DNA of 64,000 nucleotides from an uncultured Veillonella sp. (GCF_900545795.1 NZ_URAR01000010.1:26522-90521); one strand, 5' to 3'. Positions 52,963 through 62,091 are shown, counted from the first letter of the stretch. Numbers and translations are program-made. The notes: generated by a model from the sequence alone, not told the origin.

Positions 52963-54522
52963 TTACACTAATACTTTGCGAACCAATTTACTATCATCCA
53001 TTTCACGGCCCCCAATAGGTACGCCAGAAGCTGGTACAGCACGTTCTCGTCCCCAATCTCTAATGGCTTCAATCTTTTCAGGACTGGTTTTAGATAAAGG
53101 CACTACATTTTTTAAGGACGTAATAATTAAATCTTCTGTAAGTTCCAAGCCTTCATTAGCAATGAGACGATATGCAATATCTCGAATGGAAGATTCTAAA
53201 TCGGCCCCTGTAAAGCCATTAGTGATGTCTACCATCTGCTTCATGAGTTCCTCGCCAACTTCTGATTTTAAATACTTACGTAAATATAGAGTTAATATTT
53301 CTTTTCGCTCCTGTTCAGTTGGCAAATCTACGAAAAATAATTCATCAAATCGACCGCGACGCAGTAATTCTGATGGGAGCATGGATACATCATTGGCAGT
53401 AGCTGCCACAAAAACTAATTTTTTACACTCTTGCATCCAAAATAAAAATTGCCCCACTAAGCGATTGGTTACTCCAGATGAATCAGAACCAGCACCAGAT
53501 AATCCTTTTTCAATCTCATCAATCCAAAGCACACATGGTGCCACCTGCTCTGCTGTAGTAAAGGCAGCTTTTAATTGCTGTTCACTTTGACCTACATATT
53601 GTCCTTGAACTGTAGCAAAATCCAAGCGATATAAAGGCAATTGCCAACTAGCTGCCACAGCTTTAGCCGTCAAGGACTTACCGCAACCAGGCACCCCTAC
53701 TAGCAAGATGCCACGCGGTGGTTGCAAGCCACGTCGTTTTAGCTCTTCACGCTTCTCAGCATTTTGCAATTTCTTTTTGTCATTAAGCCAATTCTTTAAG
53801 CTCTCTAAACCACCAATATCTAAGATATCCGCTGACACATCAATTTTTTCTAACCCATTGATAGTGGAGACAAGTTTATTCTTCATAAACTTAAGCTCTG
53901 TTAAATCAGCCTTAGTAATGCTCCGCTTCGCGATGAGAGAGGCAATAATATTTTGTGCCTCCATCTGGCTCACCCCTGCTAGCGTGCTAGCTGCATCCTT
54001 TATGTCATTTTCATCCCATTCAATTTGGATGTCTCTAGAGTACTGTGTCACATTATCTTTAATAATCTGATACATTTCTTCTTCATTAGGAAAATCCAGC
54101 TCCACACTCATGCCTAAGCGCTGCAATTGAGGCCAAACGGTACCAGATGTGATAACAATAATTACACCGCCATGAAGCTCTGCCAAGGATACTACATCAA
54201 AGAAATAACGCGCTAATAAGCTATCATTTTCAATGTCTGGCACTTCAGTTAACACAAAGGTTAAATTCTCACGTTGGCGAATCTGTTCACTAATAAAATC
54301 CAATGCACCCATAACAGTACGGTCTTCATTAATCGTTTTATTAGTAGTTAATTCACTCATCCCTTTGGACATGGTATGCACATAAAAAGGCAAATTTAAA
54401 TCCCGTGCCACCTCTTTTAAAATATCTGTCGCCCTTGTTCGTTCTATGGTATTAAAAGCAATAAAGGGAATGCGCGCAATAGAATAACGCGTCAATGTTT
54501 CAATACATTTTATTTTATCCAT
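52963..54522 (-). CDS. AAA+ ATPase, Ycf46-like
   Basis: A 519-aa protein. Residues 1-230 form a degenerate, ATPase-related or regulatory N-domain without a P-loop (it contains IIVITSG and ELDFPNEEE). Residues 231-470 form a complete AAA+ module: Walker A GVPGCGKS (276-283), Walker B VLWIDEIEKG (331-340), sensor 1 VAATAND, arginine finger region LLRRGRFDELF and a helical lid. The architecture matches Ycf46-like ATPases of cyanobacteria and plastids. It lies within a tight run of genes of unknown role (13-30 bp gaps). It probably remodels a protein partner encoded next to it. Confidence 0.85.
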   Translation of the reverse strand: MDKIKCIETLTRYSIARIPFIAFNTIERTRATDILKEVARDLNLPFYVHTMSKGMSELTTNKTINEDRTVMGALDFISEQIRQRENLTFVLTEVPDIENDSLLARYFFDVVSLAELHGGVIIVITSGTVWPQLQRLGMSVELDFPNEEEMYQIIKDNVTQYSRDIQIEWDENDIKDAASTLAGVSQMEAQNIIASLIAKRSITKADLTELKFMKNKLVSTINGLEKIDVSADILDIGGLESLKNWLNDKKKLQNAEKREELKRRGLQPPRGILLVGVPGCGKSLTAKAVAASWQLPLYRLDFATVQGQYVGQSEQQLKAAFTTAEQVAPCVLWIDEIEKGLSGAGSDSSGVTNRLVGQFLFWMQECKKLVFVAATANDVSMLPSELLRRGRFDELFFVDLPTEQERKEILTLYLRKYLKSEVGEELMKQMVDITNGFTGADLESSIRDIAYRLIANEGLELTEDLIITSLKNVVPLSKTSPEKIEAIRDWGRERAVPASGVPIGGREMDDSKLVRKVLV

Positions 54523-54550
54523 ACTATCTCCTAAACATTCACTTCAAGGC

Positions 54551-54991
54551 CTACCCATTTACCTTATTACTGCGCACTAAATGACCAAGTACGCCGCTAC
54601 GGTCACTTCGGGCAGAGGACTCTAAAGACTGTTGCGTATTATCTGCTGCCTCTTGTACTGCACCTAATAACTGAGCGCGAAAGTCTTCCGGCAATGTTGG
54701 AATATTCACTAATTCCTTCAGAAAAGCAAATTCCTTCTTCAGGCCCAATAATCCTTGACTGTAGCTATATTCATCACGAGCAAACTGCATAATTCGATCA
54801 AATCTAGCTTCATTTTTCTTAAGTCGATACTCGACCAATGAAAATAGCCGTTTTATAAATCGCTCTGCCACCTCACGGCTTAATTCAATAGAGCCATACT
54901 TTAAAGGCTCTAATAATTGCAAATCACAGGGAGCATCTTGTAATTCATCAAAATAATCCATCCACTGCGCATATACTCTAAGTTGTCTCAT
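54551..54991 (-). CDS. helical protein of unknown function
   Basis: A 146-aa protein I do not recognise. It is mostly alpha-helical (RQLRVYAQWMDYFDELQDAP, ERFIKRLFSLVEYRLKKNEA), with a polar Ser/Asn-rich end. The ATG at 54991 shares bases with the stop codon of the preceding gene (ATGA) and has GGAGGA 10 nt upstream. This is a clear coupling, so the longer frame from 55039 is rejected. No membrane segment. Confidence 0.65.
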   Translation of the reverse strand: MRQLRVYAQWMDYFDELQDAPCDLQLLEPLKYGSIELSREVAERFIKRLFSLVEYRLKKNEARFDRIMQFARDEYSYSQGLLGLKKEFAFLKELVNIPTLPEDFRAQLLGAVQEAADNTQQSLESSARSDRSGVLGHLVRSNKVNG

Positions 54992-55230
54992 CGTTTGCGA
55001 ATCCTCCGCACAGCTACAAGTGGTGGCACCAAGTCCCATTCAGGCAAATTAGATGCAAACTCATCACTGGTCACACCTGTATCGCGAACAGCGCGTACAG
55101 GTGTTATGCCACCTTGTTTTCTACTTTTTGCGCCCTGTGCCACACCAGCTACAGGCTTAATCGATTGACTTATGTTATCTTCAACTGACTTTATGGAGTT
55201 TCCTTCTCCTATAGGCTTTATTTGACTCAT
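54988..55230 (-). CDS. small basic protein of unknown function
   Basis: An 80-aa, Lys/Arg- and Ser-rich protein without recognised domain; the first 55 residues look disordered. The conserved-looking end is FASNLPEWDLVPPLVAVRRI, which could be a short interaction segment. AGGAG lies 8 nt before the ATG. The stop overlaps the next start (ATGA). Confidence 0.6.
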   Translation of the reverse strand: MSQIKPIGEGNSIKSVEDNISQSIKPVAGVAQGAKSRKQGGITPVRAVRDTGVTSDEFASNLPEWDLVPPLVAVRRIRKR

Positions 55231-55313
55231 ATTAGTATCTCCTATTGATATTATCTCTACTATTAGAACTTGTATGCATTCTACTAAATTACTTATTAGA
55301 AATTATATGCGCC

Positions 55314-57017
55314 CTACCGAATGACTTGACGCACCGCATCATTGCTATTCATAATGAACTGCTTAGTGGACAAGCCATCTAAGAACTGAATCACTTCTTC
55401 GGCATGTGAATCTTCTGCTTGAAACTCTCGTTGATAGTCCACGAGCTCCGCTAAAGTACCCTGCAGATACGCTTCTAAATTCATCTGATAGTCTCGATAA
55501 TGAGCACAAAGCTCTTCCCGTTTCTTATTGATACCATTTACATTACTATAAATACATATAGCTAAAATAATCGTAGCAATAAAGAAGAAGCCTGTACTAA
55601 AACCTAATATAATAGAAAGAACTGCTAAGGCAATCATAAAATAGGTGCCACCACCTACTTTTAAAGCATTATAATCAGTAGTAAAGGACGTATCAATGGC
55701 ATTGCGCAGCGATTCTAATAATTCTAACTCATTGTAGCCATCTGTAGTCACGCCTGTCCAACCATCAATGGATAGTTGATATTCATAAGGCATCTGCATG
55801 CGATAGGTAGCCGTTAAATCTTCATAGCTCTCCTTAATCCACTCTTTAGACATAGCAATGGCTAATTTCTGTGTAGATGGATACAAGCTATTATCACGAC
55901 GAGCCATTGCCACATTAGTTAAATGTTGGGAAAAATCTACAGGCTGCTCATATTCATTAGCCTTTTCCTCGATCTTATCTTCGATGCCTTTAATATAGCC
56001 TTTATGCTTTATAATGAGCTCATTTTTCTTAATTTCGCGACGTAATGGCAATTCTTCTTTGTCAAAATTAGTCACTAAATCAGTTAATAAATAATCTACT
56101 TGTTCTTCTACACGAGCTGCATTATTTTGTTCTTTATTTATAATCGCTTCAAAATAGGACTTAATATCTCTATGCGTGCGCGCCCACTCTAAGGAGGATT
56201 TCATATCAGGCCAATTTGTCACATATTGACTTAAGAAGCGCGTTTCCCCATCGTCAATTTGTGTTTTTCGCTCTTCTAGCGCTTCGGTCCATTGTATTTT
56301 TTGTTGCTCTGTAAAATTAGGCTGTAGCTCCAATTCTTGCATCCAACTCATAATGGTTTCTTCGCAAAGCCCTTTGAGATCAGGACCAAATAAACCACTA
56401 GAGAAGGCTTCTAGAATGATAATCATTTTGCTTTCCATATGAAGTGGATTTTGCATGCTAAAATACCGCTCCAGCCACTGCAAGCAAGACTCATAGCGAC
56501 CAGCTCGTCTCGTAATCAATGCAAAGAGCAACGATGTCTTCTCATCATCGCGGCGCAAGCCCTCTTTTAAAGCTTTATCAGCTAATTCTCGGTCATCACT
56601 AATCCAAGCTGCCAAAGCAATTAAGCACGGCGCTAGCCAGTATTTAGGTGCATTTAGCATAAGTGTTTCGGTACAATGAGAAATCGTTTCTTTTCTCACT
56701 ACATTAATATCCACGGCCTGTAAAATCCCCGTTGTATATCTACGCACCTCATCATAGTGACCGAATTCTTTTTCTAATTTTTGTTGTAATTTAATGATTT
56801 CAGTATGAGCTAATTGGAGCGCTTTAGCTGCCTGATCTTCTTGTACATAGGCCCAAAATGCCTCTGTTAAATCATCTAACTTCTGCTCTACTCGCGCTAC
56901 ATCCCCTTGCACTTCATACACATCACCATGTACATTCCTAATTTGATCTGATAAATTGCTCAAAGTCCGCTCAATAATCACTAAATTCGCTGCGGATATA
57001 ATTCTCTGATCTGACAT
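55314..57017 (-). CDS. large coiled-coil/TPR-like membrane protein of unknown function
   Basis: A 567-aa protein I do not recognise. Residues 15-90 are a coiled coil (LSDQIRNVHGDVYEVQGDVA and LQLAHTEIIKLQQKLEKEF). Residues 120-210 look like helical TPR-type repeats. Two adjacent hydrophobic helices at about 456-472 and 474-491 suggest a membrane hairpin, with both long ends in the cytoplasm. AAGGAG precedes the ATG by 7 nt. As a membrane protein with a large soluble helical part, it is a likely partner or substrate of the AAA+ ATPase encoded two genes on. Confidence 0.65.
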   Translation of the reverse strand: MSDQRIISAANLVIIERTLSNLSDQIRNVHGDVYEVQGDVARVEQKLDDLTEAFWAYVQEDQAAKALQLAHTEIIKLQQKLEKEFGHYDEVRRYTTGILQAVDINVVRKETISHCTETLMLNAPKYWLAPCLIALAAWISDDRELADKALKEGLRRDDEKTSLLFALITRRAGRYESCLQWLERYFSMQNPLHMESKMIIILEAFSSGLFGPDLKGLCEETIMSWMQELELQPNFTEQQKIQWTEALEERKTQIDDGETRFLSQYVTNWPDMKSSLEWARTHRDIKSYFEAIINKEQNNAARVEEQVDYLLTDLVTNFDKEELPLRREIKKNELIIKHKGYIKGIEDKIEEKANEYEQPVDFSQHLTNVAMARRDNSLYPSTQKLAIAMSKEWIKESYEDLTATYRMQMPYEYQLSIDGWTGVTTDGYNELELLESLRNAIDTSFTTDYNALKVGGGTYFMIALAVLSIILGFSTGFFFIATIILAICIYSNVNGINKKREELCAHYRDYQMNLEAYLQGTLAELVDYQREFQAEDSHAEEVIQFLDGLSTKQFIMNSNDAVRQVIR

Positions 57018-57063
57018 CCCCTTACTCCTTTATTCCTTAATTTATCCTTAAATTATTACTTAG

Positions 57064-57594
57064 TTATTCCTTGATGTTAATAACTGTCACTGTGCCATCG
57101 CTTCGCACAGGCCGCAAGGTTTCATTGTAAACTTCAATAAACTCATATTCGCTGCGCATCGCCAGTCCTCTGGCTCGCTCTAACACACCGGGCATCGGCT
57201 CACCACGTTTATAGTGATGAATAATGCCCCCCGACTGCAAATCTAAGGTATGCACTTCGTAGGGCTCCCCTAAGTAGCACTTAGCTACTAAACCAATAGG
57301 AAAAACATCTAAAGTTAACTCTGGAAATTCGTGCTGTATGGCTGCAACTACTTCCTCCACATAAGTCTGGGATATTTGTTGCTGTCCCGCATCAAGCTTC
57401 CCTAGTAAGGCCACATAAGCTTCACTGCGCTTTTGACGCAATCGTTGGCGCACATCCGCCTCTGTTAATAAACCAGTAGATTGTTTCTGTCCAGTACTAT
57501 GTCGCTGAAGCTGTAATTCGTCAAATGATGAACGAGTATTCTCTTTTACTTTCTGCCCCAAACTCCCTGGGCGTTGTAATAATGGTTTTGGCAT
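57064..57594 (-). CDS. protein of unknown function, first gene of the FloA/AAA+ cluster
   Basis: A 176-aa protein. The first 45 residues are basic and Gln-rich and probably disordered. Residues 45-100 are helical and include EAYVALLGKLDAGQQQISQT. The second half is a beta-rich domain (LDVFPIGLVAKCYLGEPYEV, HTLDLQSGGIIHHYKRGEPM) ending in TVTVINIKE. No family is recognised. GAGGGGGA precedes the ATG. It is followed after 46 bp by the 567-aa gene. Confidence 0.6.
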   Translation of the reverse strand: MPKPLLQRPGSLGQKVKENTRSSFDELQLQRHSTGQKQSTGLLTEADVRQRLRQKRSEAYVALLGKLDAGQQQISQTYVEEVVAAIQHEFPELTLDVFPIGLVAKCYLGEPYEVHTLDLQSGGIIHHYKRGEPMPGVLERARGLAMRSEYEFIEVYNETLRPVRSDGTVTVINIKE

Positions 57595-57781
57595 CTAATA
57601 CATTCCCCCTCATCCTCACACTATTTTAGTTAGCATATAATGTTTTACTTCAATTATTTATAAAAGAATTACATCATATTGTCTTATGTTTAATTTCGTT
57701 AACACTGTATAAAAGTCCTTCATTTTACACGCGAAGTCCTTATTATACTTTTGCATTATTAAGATTCACTCTTACCATAAC

Positions 57782-57812
57782 AAAAAACTCGGACAGCTGT
57801 GTGTCCGAGTAA
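57782..57812 (-). terminator. terminator of the 142-aa gene
   Basis: On the minus strand, ACTCGGACA-CACAGC-TGTCCGAGT is followed by TTTTT. It separates this gene from the cluster downstream. Confidence 0.88.
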
Positions 57813-57822
57813 AATTATATAT

Positions 57823-58251
57823 CTATGTATTTTCTTCATCGTCTGAATGATTTGTCGTCTTTTCTAATTCCTCTGAACGCTTAATAATATCATCAAGCTT
57901 CGCTAGTGTCCTATGGGCTAACTCCGTATCATCAAACTGCTCCTCTAGAACACCATCGATTAAGTCATCAAAATACTCCTTAATAACATTCAACGCTTCG
58001 GCCTTAGTAAATTCATTGGTAACCAAAAATGTATCTACTAATTTTTTCCAAACAGCCTTTACATTTTGCCCATACACCTCTAGCGCAGGCTCCTTGTAGT
58101 CCTCACCACTGTCTTTATAATATTGACGAATACGCTGGTTTAAGCGTTCACGAATATCACCTGATAGAGGCTCCTCTACAAGCTTATCTTTTACAGATTT
58201 CTTCGCTTGAAATGCAGATTTCCCCTTTGAAAAATCATATATATCTGCCAT
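57823..58251 (-). CDS. acidic helical protein of unknown function
   Basis: A 142-aa, strongly acidic protein of predicted helices, with no membrane segment and no recognised domain. It begins ADIYDFSKGKSAFQAKKSV and ends in NHSDDEENT. GAGGGG lies close before the ATG. It is in the same direction as the FloA/AAA+ cluster but has its own terminator. Confidence 0.6.
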   Translation of the reverse strand: MADIYDFSKGKSAFQAKKSVKDKLVEEPLSGDIRERLNQRIRQYYKDSGEDYKEPALEVYGQNVKAVWKKLVDTFLVTNEFTKAEALNVIKEYFDDLIDGVLEEQFDDTELAHRTLAKLDDIIKRSEELEKTTNHSDDEENT

Positions 58252-58582
58252 TTCGCCCCTCCTCTAATCTATTCTAAGGTTAACGCCGCCCTACACGAAT
58301 GCCTTATACCACTATCCTATACTGATACACCAGCACTCAATTTTGCAACAAACTATTATCGCCTAATACGACTACAGTATAATACCATAATTTATAAATA
58401 CATTACACCGAGACATCATTACAGTATTACAAGAGGACCCGCCATAGAACTACACGCCTATCAATACTGGTACAGGTCAGTATAGTAGTATTTTCTTATC
58501 TGTATAGTAAGTTTAAACCTTTAAAAAGTCAATATGGGGAAATAAAAAAGCACTGCCTGATAACTCAGACAGTGCTAATATA
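58252..58582. other. intergenic region between the 142-aa gene and tRNA-Ser
   Basis: No gene seen in these about 330 bases. The tRNA terminator lies at 58544-58577; the promoter of the 142-aa gene must lie here but is not obvious. Confidence 0.45.
58544..58577 (-). terminator. terminator of tRNA-Ser
   Basis: On the minus strand, AGCACTGTCTGAGTTATCAGGCAGTGCT is followed by TTTTTT. Confidence 0.85.
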
Positions 58583-58673
58583 TGGCGGAGAGAGAGGGAT
58601 TTGAACCCTCGGTACGGTATAACCGCACACATGATTTCCAATCATGCTCCTTAAGCCGCTCGGACACCTCTCC
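58583..58673 (-). tRNA. tRNA-Ser(GGA)
   Basis: A 91-nt class II tRNA with encoded CCA. The acceptor arm GGAGAGG/CCTCTCT-type pairs, the anticodon loop TTGGAAA gives GGA (serine UCC/UCU), a long variable arm follows and the T arm reads GGTTCAAATCC. It has its own promoter and terminator. Confidence 0.96.
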
Positions 58674-58696
58674 ATAAGTGTACAACGTACTTTGCT

Positions 58697-58725
58697 ATTA
58701 TAACGAAGAATATTTTCTTTGTCAA
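58697..58725 (-). promoter_or_regulatory. promoter of tRNA-Ser
   Basis: On the minus strand, TTGACA and TATAAT, both perfect, with a 17-bp spacer, ending 24 bp before the tRNA. Confidence 0.92.
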
Positions 58726-58774
58726 CAGCAATTTTTTAAACACTTGATGAAGTATGTCCACGGGGCTAAATATC

Positions 58775-59701
58775 TTACATTAATCCTTCTAAATTCGGCA
58801 ATCCTGTAGGCGTTGGCCCCACCAATAACAAGCAAACTGCAGCCAATATAGCCATAGCGATAGCCGCATAGGAGAATCCACCTTGTTTGCTGTATTCATA
58901 AGCACCAAAAGCACGTGTGCCTAAAGCGGCCCCTACTGCTGCAATAAGAGATGGCATGGCGAAAATATTATGAAGTGAATACATTGCCACCGCACCAAAT
59001 AAAGCAGCAATAACAGCAATTAAGGGGAATAATGTATCCATAGCGGATCGTGGCGTGCGACCTAAGCCTTTTAAATAAGTCGTAAACTCTAAGCCAAAAG
59101 CCCCTAAAAAGAAAGACGCAAAACACCAAAGTTGCATCCATGCACTGCGCCATGCATTGCGATAAGCCCCAGCATACCAAGCAACTTCTGTAATAGCAAG
59201 GATAAGGAAACCAACAACGCCATAATAGTATTCACTTGGAATCCATGGTAATATCATAACACCTAAGACAGTCCAAACAGTAGCTATAACAGTCAAAAGA
59301 AAGACCTTGTTAAAGGAAGGCCGTTCTCGTTCATCAATCTTGCTATACACAACTGCACCGAGTTCTAAAATAAAGCAGAGAATAAAAAATACCACAGAAA
59401 CAGGCGGTGCAATAAAAGCTAAAATTAAAGAAACAACTAAAGGCAAGGCCAATCGCCATCCCTTAAAGAAGGATAAGTTTTTCATATCGAGACGCATATC
59501 CTGTGTTTCTAAAGTAAAATTATTGTACACTACAAAAGTAAGCATAAACGCCACTGTTTCAATAGGCGTGGCGCCCCAATAAAGCAAAGTAGGTACGAGT
59601 AAAAAAGACATGGCTACACCAGTAAAACGCGATACAATAGAGACCACGAAACCAGCGCCTAAATAAGGCAAGGTAGCAAGTAAAATATCAAGAATTTCCA
59701 T
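58775..59701 (-). CDS. TauE/SafE-like membrane permease
   Basis: A 308-aa integral membrane protein with about 8-9 hydrophobic segments. The N-terminal GAGFVVSIVSRFTGVAMSFL and the internally similar segment AAVGAALGTRAFG near the C-terminus resemble the TauE/SafE (DUF81) anion permease repeats. The substrate could be sulfite or an organic sulfonate, but this is guesswork. The ATG at 59701 has GGAG 6 nt upstream and is preferred over 59713. The tRNA gene lies directly downstream. Confidence 0.6.
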   Translation of the reverse strand: MEILDILLATLPYLGAGFVVSIVSRFTGVAMSFLLVPTLLYWGATPIETVAFMLTFVVYNNFTLETQDMRLDMKNLSFFKGWRLALPLVVSLILAFIAPPVSVVFFILCFILELGAVVYSKIDERERPSFNKVFLLTVIATVWTVLGVMILPWIPSEYYYGVVGFLILAITEVAWYAGAYRNAWRSAWMQLWCFASFFLGAFGLEFTTYLKGLGRTPRSAMDTLFPLIAVIAALFGAVAMYSLHNIFAMPSLIAAVGAALGTRAFGAYEYSKQGGFSYAAIAMAILAAVCLLLVGPTPTGLPNLEGLM

Positions 59702-59882
59702 ATAAGGCTCCATTCCCCATATAAAGCGAAATAACCTCCCTCCGCTACATATGGAATAAAATTTATGTACTCATTAATTATAAACGAGTTGAGACCATTC
59801 AGTCTACCGATGAACGAAATTACTACGCCACCTAGGTGAAAAACTCTAACTATTCTTTACTCGCTATGCCTCAGCCTATGTC

Positions 59883-60638
59883 TTAAGATTTCTGCTTATT
59901 CTTCCATTTAGCTAGCCTGGAGCGCACTGCTGTATACGAACAGCCTAAACTTGAAGCAATTTGTAAAGGGCTTTACCCTTGATTATAGCGATTATAAACT
60001 TCAAAAGCATTAATACTTAAATTATGCCCTCTTAATTTTATGCCACGCTCTTTTAAACGTTCCCCAATTGTCCCGGCCTTTACGTGATAAATAGCTTCTA
60101 ACTCGGTAGTCGATAATCTATGCACCTCATATAAATATGCTAATTCCTCTACATTTACAGCAATCCGTTTATTGCTGTAGCGAATAGGCACTTTTAAACG
60201 TCGAAGCGTGGCCAATACAATCCATCGGCTCAAATGCAAAATGCGGCCAATATAACTAGCACTGTGCCCTTCTTCATACATAGTTACAATTTTCTGCTCT
60301 ACCACTTGAGCCAGTGGCACTAAAGAGGGAGATTTAACTGGCTTTAATACGCCCAGCTTACGCAAGCGATTGGCCAGTGTCGTATGAGAGCAATTGAATC
60401 GCTTCGCCAGCTGTTTCACCCCCATGCCACGTTCATAGAGATTCACAACCTCCTTTAAGGGCAAGTCTAATCGTCGGCTGCGGATAGGAATGGCATATTC
60501 ATGCAATCGTCGAATCACGGTATCTTGGCTACAATTTAACTTTTTTGCAATTTGCCACGAGGAAAGTTTTTCCTCTATATATAATTGCATAAGTAGTTGC
60601 TGTGGAATTACGATACGTTGTGATTGTCTTGCCTTCAT
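59883..60638 (-). pseudogene. multi-HTH DNA-binding protein cut by an in-frame TAA in its fifth repeat
   Basis: The intact part (59973-60638) encodes 221 aa made of four helix-turn-helix units: about residues 16-47 (SSWQIAKKLNCSQDTVIRRL), 62-95 (GVKQLAKRFNCSHTTLANRL), 112-148 and 162-200. After YNRYNQG the codon at 59973-59975 is TAA. Read through in the same frame, the sequence continues with 29 codons beginning SPLQIASSLGCSYTAVRSRL and ends at TAA 59883-59885. That is exactly the second half of a fifth HTH unit. The gene is therefore most simply a 251-codon gene with one nonsense mutation; the four-unit protein may still be made. No recognised family; Shine-Dalgarno GGGAGG precedes the ATG. 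Confidence 0.75.
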
Positions 60639-60815
60639 GATTGGCCTCCCTGTAATAAAATAAGTCTAGCTAAATCATTACCCCCATTATAGTAAGTCTA
60701 TGTACCGTATACAACCTGCTCCATCGTATCAATAGTGCGTATTTCTTCCCCTATAATCAGTGCGGACTATTAAGATGATATATGAACGCTAATTTCAACT
60801 ATACGGCTGTGTATT

Positions 60816-60844
60816 TTGCTTATATCGAAAATTTACGGTATACT
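60816..60844 (+). promoter_or_regulatory. promoter of the M50 protease gene
   Basis: TTGCTT (-35) and TATACT (-10) with a 17-bp spacer, 63 bp before the start codon. Confidence 0.65.
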
Positions 60845-60906
60845 ATAGAAGTATTATTTATAATTACAACTACAAACTATAATAGATTAAGTACAAGGAG
60901 TTACTA

Positions 60907-61542
60907 ATGGACAATTATTATATTATGTCAATGGTTGCGGCTCTTCCAGCAGTCATTGTGGCTATGTCAGTACACGAGTATGCTCATGCGCAAGTAGCGA
61001 GTTGGCTCGGTGATGATACACCAGAACGGCTAGGGCGCTTAACCATGAACCCATTTGCTCATGTAAGTTGGCTTGGCTTTCTCATGATTTTATTATTACA
61101 ATTTGGCTGGGCTAAACCAGTTATTATAAATCCGGCCAATTTTAAAAACAAAAAACTAGGTGATGTCTTAGTCTCTATTGCTGGCCCTATTGCCAATCTC
61201 ATCGTCGCCTTTATAGCGGCCATATCTTTAGTGCTAGCTTATTACTACAATATGGAATTATCTGATGGCCTTGTTCGCGTCCTTAGATCCATGCTCATTT
61301 TAAACATTAACTTTGCCGTATTTAACTTATTGCCTATTCCGCCGCTTGATGGCGCTCATATTGTATCAGCCTTTTTATCACCTAGCTTGCAGATGAAATA
61401 TTGGCAATGACAACGTTTTAGTTTTATCATTCTCATTATTCTAATTTACTCCCCATTACTCCGCATGATTCTAATCCCAGCGAGTAATTTCATCATGAAA
61501 ACCTTTAGTGGCTTAGCGGGACTTATTCTCTACGTACTATAA
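60907..61542 (+). pseudogene. site-2 protease family (M50) protein with an in-frame TGA
   Basis: Residues 1-167 encode a membrane metalloprotease of the YwhC/S2P type. The zinc site is SVHEYAHA (HExxH) and the second motif is NLLPIPPLDGAHI. Several transmembrane helices are evident. After MKYWQ the codon at 61408-61410 is TGA. The same frame then continues for 43 codons: QRFSFIILIILIYSPLLRMI and a further hydrophobic stretch, ending at TAA 61540-61542. A YWQ-x-QR junction and a last transmembrane helix are what homologues have, and the total of 211 codons is the usual family length. So this is a full-length gene with one nonsense codon. Confidence 0.8.
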
Positions 61543-61582
61543 GTAATCTATAGTCTAACATTCTTTTTGCAAAGGAGATTTT

Positions 61583-62047
61583 ATGATTAAAGTTATGTTT
61601 GTATGTCATGGCAATATTTGTCGCTCCACTATGGCCGAGTTTTATTTTAAACATCTTGTAAAAGAAGCTGGCCTAACTGAGCAATTTGAAATTACCTCTA
61701 CTGCCACTAGCCGCGAAGAGATTGGCAATGATACCCATCCAGGTACTAAGCGAAAGCTTAAAGAAATGAATATCCCCTTCGGACCGCGCCGCGCTCGCCA
61801 AATCACAGCGACCGACTATAAGCATTTCGACTATATCATCATTATGGATGAAAATAATCGCCGCAATCTAGAGCGTCTTCTCGGACCTGATACGGACCAT
61901 AAAGTATATAAAATGCTCAGTTTCATCAATGAAACTCGAGATGTAAAAGATCCTTGGTATACAGGTAATTTTGAAGAAACCTACGATGATGTGAGCCAAG
62001 GTTGCCAGGCCCTATTAAAAGAAATCCGCAAAGAACATTCAATTTAA
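61583..62047 (+). CDS. low-molecular-weight protein tyrosine phosphatase
   Basis: A 154-aa phosphatase. The P-loop VCHGNICRST (CX5R with CxxNxCRS form) is at residues 8-17 and the general acid lies in the late DPWYTGNFEETYDDV. AAAGGAG is 5-6 nt before the ATG. It could act on protein phosphotyrosine, phosphoarginine or small phosphates. It follows the M50 gene by 40 bp. Confidence 0.93.
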   Translation: MIKVMFVCHGNICRSTMAEFYFKHLVKEAGLTEQFEITSTATSREEIGNDTHPGTKRKLKEMNIPFGPRRARQITATDYKHFDYIIIMDENNRRNLERLLGPDTDHKVYKMLSFINETRDVKDPWYTGNFEETYDDVSQGCQALLKEIRKEHSI

Positions 62048-62050
62048 TAT

Positions 62051-62086
62051 AAAAAAACACGCTACCAACAGTAGCGTGTTTTTTTC
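62051..62086. terminator. terminator after the phosphatase gene
   Basis: AAAAAAACACGCTAC-CAACA-GTAGCGTGTTTTTTT, symmetrical, so usable from both strands. Confidence 0.92.
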
Positions 62087-62091
62087 TTAGC

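Noticed and set aside
59883..61542. recoding of stop codons as an explanation for the two interrupted genes
   Set aside because: The two genes use different stops (TAA and TGA), and the other genes in the window show no internal stops; independent mutations or sequence errors are simpler.
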